Source of the DNA: Liolophura sinensis
Lineage: Eukaryota; Mollusca; Polyplacophora; Chitonida; Chitonidae
NCBI RefSeq assembly: GCF_032854445.1
Contig: NC_088302.1
Location: 35,594,191 to 35,658,190 of the forward strand
DNA: 64,000 nt
Direction of reading: 5' to 3'
Part shown: piece after piece, positions 59,155 through 64,000 of the stretch
Layout of the letters: each line of letters starts with the position of its first letter
How positions within the stretch are numbered: position 1 is the stretch's first letter
Program-made: the position numbers and the translations under genes
Notes under the pieces: model-generated
Databases searched by the model: none
The model's input: the letters and a program-made list of their open reading frames with translations, nothing else
Told to the model about the DNA's origin: nothing

Positions 59155-59345
59155 TGTTTAAGCCATGCTGCTTTAGAGGGCGCGTAAGTAGCCACTATTT
59201 AGGCATTTGTATGAACACTTAAGATAAAAGTGTAAGTCAGGTAAATTGTCAAGACGCCGAATTTCACTAGTTACATGTGACAATTGGCCAACCATAACAC
59301 AGTCGTCGCTGTCCCGGTTTTACTATCAGTGCTATATTATTTTAT
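59155..59345 (+). repeat. Family D dispersed repeat, copy 6
   Basis: Full-length-like: TTTAAGCCATGCTGCTTTAG, AGGGCGCGTAAGTAGCCACT, CGAATTTCACTAGTTACATG and CACAGTCGTCGCTGTCCCGG. Confidence 0.72.
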
Positions 59346-59439
59346 ACTGTGGAATACGCAAAGGATGTACATGTAATTAGCGTAGCCGTATAACAATTAG
59401 TTATGCATGAAAGAAATCATTACACTGTTTACTGGTTTA

Positions 59440-62025
59440 CTGGTTTGGGCGGTGTAATCTAACAATCACATGGTCGTGGTTTAGTGGTTTGGACGGTGTG
59501 ATCTAACAAGACATGGCCATCGTTTACTGGTTTGGACGGTGTGATATAACAATCACATGGCCATGGTTTACCGGTTTGGGCGGTGTGATCTAATAATTAC
59601 ATGGTCGTGGTTTAGTGGTTTGGGCGGTGTGATGTAACAATCACATGGTCGTGGTTTAGTGGTTTGGACGGTGTGATTTAACAATCACATGGCCATGGTT
59701 TACTTGTTTGGACGGTGTGATCTAACAATCACATGGTCGTGGTTTAGTGGTTTGGGCGGTGTGATCTAACAATCACATGGTCGTGGTTTAGTGGTTTGGG
59801 CGGTGTGATCTAACAAGACATGGCCATCGTTTACTGGTTTGGACGGTGTGATATAACAATCACATGGCCATGGTTTACCGGTTTGGGCGGTGTGATCTAA
59901 TAATTACATGGTCGTGGTTTAGTGGTTTGGGCGGTGTGATCTAACAATCACATGGTCGTGGTTTAGTGGTTTGGGCGGTGTGATCTAACAATCACATGGT
60001 CGTGGTTTAGTGGTTTGGGCGGTGTGATCTAACAATCACATTGTGGTGGTTTAGTGGTTTGGGCGGTGTGATCTAACAATCACATGGCTATGGTTTACTG
60101 GTTGGACGGTGTGATCTAACAATCACATGGTCGTGGTTTAGTGGTTTGGGCGGTGTGATCTAACAATCATATGGTCATGTTTTACTGGTTTGGGCGGTGT
60201 GATCTAACAATCACATGGCTATGGTTTACCGGTTTGGGCGGTGTGATCTAACAATCACATGGTCGTGGTTTACTGGTTTGGACGGTGTGATCTAATAATT
60301 ACATGGTCGTGGTTTAGTGGTTTGGGCGGTGTGATGTAACAATCACATGGTCGTGGTTTAGTGGTTTGGACGGTGTGATTTAACAATCACATGGCCATGG
60401 TTTACTTGTTTGGACGGTGTGATCTAACAATCACATGGTCGTGGTTTAGTGGTTTGGGCGGTGTGATCTAACAATCACATGGTCGTGGTTTAGTGGTTTG
60501 GGCGGTGTGATCTAACAATCACATTGTGGTGGTTTAGTGGTTTGGGCGGTGTGATCTAACAATCACATGGCTATGGTTTACTGGTTTGGACGGTGTGATC
60601 TAACAATCACATGGTCGTGGTTTAGTGGTTTGGGCGGTGTGATCTAACAATCATATGGTCATGTTTTACTGGTTTGGGCGGTGTGATCTAACAATCACAT
60701 GGCTATGGTTTACCGGTTTGGGCGGTGTGATCTAACAATCACATGGTCGTGGTTTACTGGTTTGGACGGTGTGATCTAACAATCACATGGTCGTGGTTTA
60801 GTGGTTTGGGCGGTGTGATCAACCAATCACATGGTCCTAGTTTACTCGTTTGAGCGGTGTGATTTAACAAGACATGGCCATGGTTTACTGGTTTGGATGG
60901 TGTAATCTAACAATGGCATGGTCGTGGTTTACTGGTTTGGACGGTGTGATCTAACACGTGGTCGTGGTTTAGTGATTTGGTCAGTGTGATCGGACAATCA
61001 CATGGTCATGGTTTCGTGGTTTGGGCGGTGTGATCTAATAATCACATGGCCATGGTTTACTGGTTTGGACGGTGTCGTCTAACAATCACATGGTTGTGGT
61101 TTAATGGTTTGGGCAGTGTGATCAAACCATTATACCATTGCTGTTTACTAGTTTGGGCGAAGAGATCAAACCATCATATTGTTGTAGTTTACTGGTTCGG
61201 GCGGAGTGATCAAACCATTAAACCGTTATGGTATACAGGTTTTGGGCTTAATGATCAAGTCATTACACTGTTGTGGTTTACTGGTTTGGGATGAGCTATC
61301 AAACCATTACACGGTTGTGGTTTACTGGTTTGGTAATATGATCAAACCATCACACCAGATGTGATCAAAACATTACACTGTTGTGGTTCACTAGTTTATA
61401 CAAGTGGTCAAACTATCACATCGTTGCTGTTTACTGGTTTGGGAGGAATGATCAAAATATCACACCATTGTTGTTTACTGGTTTGAGAGGAATGATCAAG
61501 CCATCATATCATTGTTGTTTACTGGTTTGGGAGGAATGATCAAGCCATCATATCATTGTTGTTTACTGGTTTGGGAGGAATGATCATACCATTTCCCTGT
61601 ATTAATTTAGTGCTTTGTGCGGAGAGATCAAACCATCATATCATTGTTATTTACTGGTTTGGACGAAGTGATCAAACCATCATGTCGTTGGAGTTCACTG
61701 GTTGTGAGGAATGATGAAACCATCCCACCATTGTTGTTTACTGGTTTGGGAGGAATGATCAAACCATCACAACATTATTGTTTACTGGTTTTGGTGATAT
61801 GATCATTCCATTACACTGTTGTGGTTTACTAGATTGAGCAGAGTGATCAGACCATCATATCGTTGTTTACTGGTTTAGGAAGAATGATTAAACCATCATA
61901 TCATCATATCGTAGTTTACTGGTCTGTGTGGAGTGCTCCATTACACCGTTGTGGTTTACCGCTTTGGGTCGAGTGATCAAACCCATATGGTCGTGGTTTA
62001 GTGGTTTGGGCGATGTGGTCATGTC
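59440..62025. repeat. 2.6-kb minisatellite, 44-bp unit, with higher-order structure
   Basis: The consensus unit is TGGTCGTGGTTTAGTGGTTT plus GGGCGGTGTGATCTAACAAT plus CACA. Marker variants recur: GATGTAAC at 59631 and 60333 (about 702 bp apart, 16 units) and CATTGTGGTGG at 60041 and 60524 (about 483 bp, 11 units). From about 61080 on the units diverge (GATCAAACCATTACACCG, TTGTGGTTTACTGGTTTGGG) and look older. Confidence 0.96.
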
Positions 62026-63702
62026 CGCATGAACATATGGCGGAGGCACGAGAATCTCGGGTATTGTATGCCGTCTGCCATCAATTGGGATTGAACCAAA
62101 AGCGTGTGTCCTAGCAACTTCTTCTTAAAGTATCTCAAAAATAGTTTCACTATAGCGAATGGCTATAGAGGAACCCGGTGTGGAAAGCATCGAATCTAGC
62201 AAAGTACATGACAAACCTCCTGGCGTAAAGCCGCACCCGAGAAAGCCAAAGTTGGACTCTGATCCGCGAGCCCATTGGTCTGGGATGAGAGATTTGAATT
62301 GCGACAATCATACGTGACAGTTCAATTCCCGCACCATGCATCTAATTTCTACTCTTGTGGATTCGTATATATATATGCTATACATAGCGTTTATCTAGTC
62401 TATCCTTGCAACTAAATGTGAGGCAAACAAGTATATGGATCTATATTTAATTCATAAATCTGATATGTATATATAACTTCTTGTAAACAAAACAGAAGGT
62501 CAGGCCCATTGTTTGAAGCGCTTGTCTAGATGTTGCTACAGCACATCATGCTGTGCACGGGGTATTATGTGATCTGGCACAGACGCCATCGGAAGAGCAT
62601 TGTTAAAACATTTGGTCAATTTCTTTCAGCTGAAACGAACAAGGACATGAAGCAAAAGAGTTGAAAATACATATTAAATAAAATTAAAAGTAATAAAATT
62701 CAAAAAAAAAAAAAAAATCCAAGGTAAGTTATTCAGGCGCTAACCTTTTAGTGGGTCACAGCTTCCCTGTAAATGTGTTTAAATGTATTTATATGGAAAA
62801 AAATATATGAGCATGTTCACACTGGTTACTGAAGAATGTGTTGAGCATAAAAATCATGCAATTTTTTTGTGTTGGGGTATATCTTTGGCTTAACACTTGA
62901 AGAGTCACATGAATATATACATTTATCACAATGGCGGATTGGTTACTTTGAAATCATTGATATATATGTGCGACGCTCATTGGTGGTGTCCTTCTGAATA
63001 GCAAATAAAATGCACAGTTTTGATGCAGGAAGTCAGACTATTTTTGAGCATATTCAACCCTCAAAAATTAAAATAAATTTACAAATAATTTCAGTACCAA
63101 GGCGATGGTTAGAGGAGAACAACGGTTATATAAGCATTCAATAAGGTGAAAATGTAACGAGCGCCTGCGTCAAATGGCTTAAAGATATGTTTGTACTGCA
63201 AACCAGCCTACGCCTGCTTTTCAGTTTCATGAATAACTGAACGGTAAAGGATGTGTATGGTTAAAAGGCTTTTATGGGTTACTGATTCTCCACTTGGTTG
63301 CCTAGCCCTATTCAACATAGTGCATCTCTCTGTTTTGGGACGCAGGATGGCAGCCGAATATTCTGTATAGGTCATTATGTAAATGTGAGCCCATATGCGT
63401 GGTAACGGGAAAACTCTGGTTCATACCACGAGAAGAACGTGGGCAAAGGGGAAAATGGGCATATTAAGTTGTTGCATTAAAAATCGGTCCATAGAAATCG
63501 GACGGAACACATTTGTGTCCACAGACACAGTTTGTTTGAAGTTTTCCACCAACGTCAAGCTTATGTCGGTTATGTTAATTTTAATTCCTTTTTGTTTATT
63601 TGTTTATTTTATGCACTCATCCCGCACTCGGTATCATCGATCAATCAACCATTCAATCATTCAATTAATCAATGAATCAACCCCTTTATCCATCCATAAT
63701 TT
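62026..63702. other. Intergenic, nothing recognised
   Basis: AT-rich. A poly-A run lies near 62703-62717. No coding exon was recognised. Confidence 0.4.
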
Positions 63703-63765
63703 ATTCATATTATTTGATTGTTTCTTAACGCTATACTCAAGAATTTCTCACTAATGATGAAATGG
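63703..63765 (-). mobile_element. Family A SINE 3' fragment, minus
   Basis: ATTTGATTGTTTCTTAACGC and TACTCAAGAATTTCTCACTA are the reverse complement of the family A tail. Confidence 0.7.
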
Positions 63766-63773
63766 CAAATGGT

Positions 63774-63843
63774 GTTAACGGACGTTAGACTGTGGCAACG
63801 GACGTTAGACTGTGCCAACGGACGTTAGACTGTGCCAACGACC
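63774..63843. repeat. 20-bp tandem repeat, about 3.5 copies
   Basis: AACGGACGTTAGACTGTGCC is repeated head to tail with one G/C change, ending in a partial CAACGACC. Confidence 0.93.
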
Positions 63844-64000
63844 ACACAAGTGTCACAAAGACCTCACAAGCAGTGAGAGCTGGAGAGTCAACAAATCCTT
63901 CCGTTCACAAATCAGTCCATCGTAGTCATCAATCCATCTGTTCATCTTAACTCGTTTTAAGTATCATGAAAAGATATTCAATCCAATGACATTGAAGACA

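Noticed and set aside
59440-62025. CRISPR-like array
   Set aside because: The units are directly tandem without unique spacers, and the genome is eukaryotic.
63395-63754. 119-codon plus-strand frame
   Set aside because: It ends in a SINE fragment, has no family motif and no splice or promoter support.

Overview
The window is animal nuclear DNA: long introns bounded by GT/AG sites, conserved metazoan proteins, many (TA)n microsatellites, large minisatellites and tRNA-derived SINEs. The SINE tails (TAAGTGAAATATTCTTGAGTA, then AATAAATAAATA) and the general texture resemble marine lophotrochozoans. A mollusc, or possibly a brachiopod, is my best guess; the sequence does not prove it.

Three genes are well supported. 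(1) Plus strand, 418-27942: eleven phase-compatible exons predict a protein of about 659 residues of the MTUS/ATIP family (microtubule-associated coiled-coil proteins). It has an unusual Ser/Tyr-rich, prion-like N-terminus, a long coiled coil with the family signature RLSMNVEELMWKM, and a serine-rich tail ending in a PDZ-ligand-like ESVV. (2) Minus strand, 43232 down to at least 33376: seven phase-compatible exons (1056 codons) predict a kyphoscoliosis-peptidase (KY/hillarin)-like protein. It has a likely N-myristoylation site, a KY domain in which I cannot see the catalytic Cys or His, three KY-type beta repeats, and a helical C-terminus resembling the microtubule-binding stalk of dynein heavy chains. 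Probable 3' exons lie at 31.97 kb and 30.37-30.08 kb, so this gene appears to end tail-to-tail with, or overlap, the MTUS-like 3' UTR. (3) Plus strand, 53546-53815: a complete 89-residue dynein light chain LC8 in a single coding exon, with a splice acceptor just upstream.

Layout: 1-28 kb MTUS-like gene, with a 21-copy minisatellite of about 63 bp in intron 8; 28-32 kb convergent 3' ends; 33-43 kb KY-like gene, with a minisatellite of about 74 bp in one intron and a GTTACC-type repeat in another; 44-53 kb intergenic DNA rich in repeats (a 102-bp TA tract, SINEs, a minisatellite of about 29 bp over 2.4 kb, a 120-bp near-perfect palindrome), plus a tentative orphan exon pair at 51.7-51.9 kb; 53.5 kb LC8; 54-64 kb intergenic DNA with SINEs and a 2.6-kb minisatellite of 44-bp units with higher-order structure.

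All three protein families touch the cytoskeleton (microtubule binding, muscle or cytoskeletal organisation, dynein motor), but nothing here shows that they act together. No canonical tRNA or rRNA gene, CRISPR array or autonomous transposon ORF was recognised.
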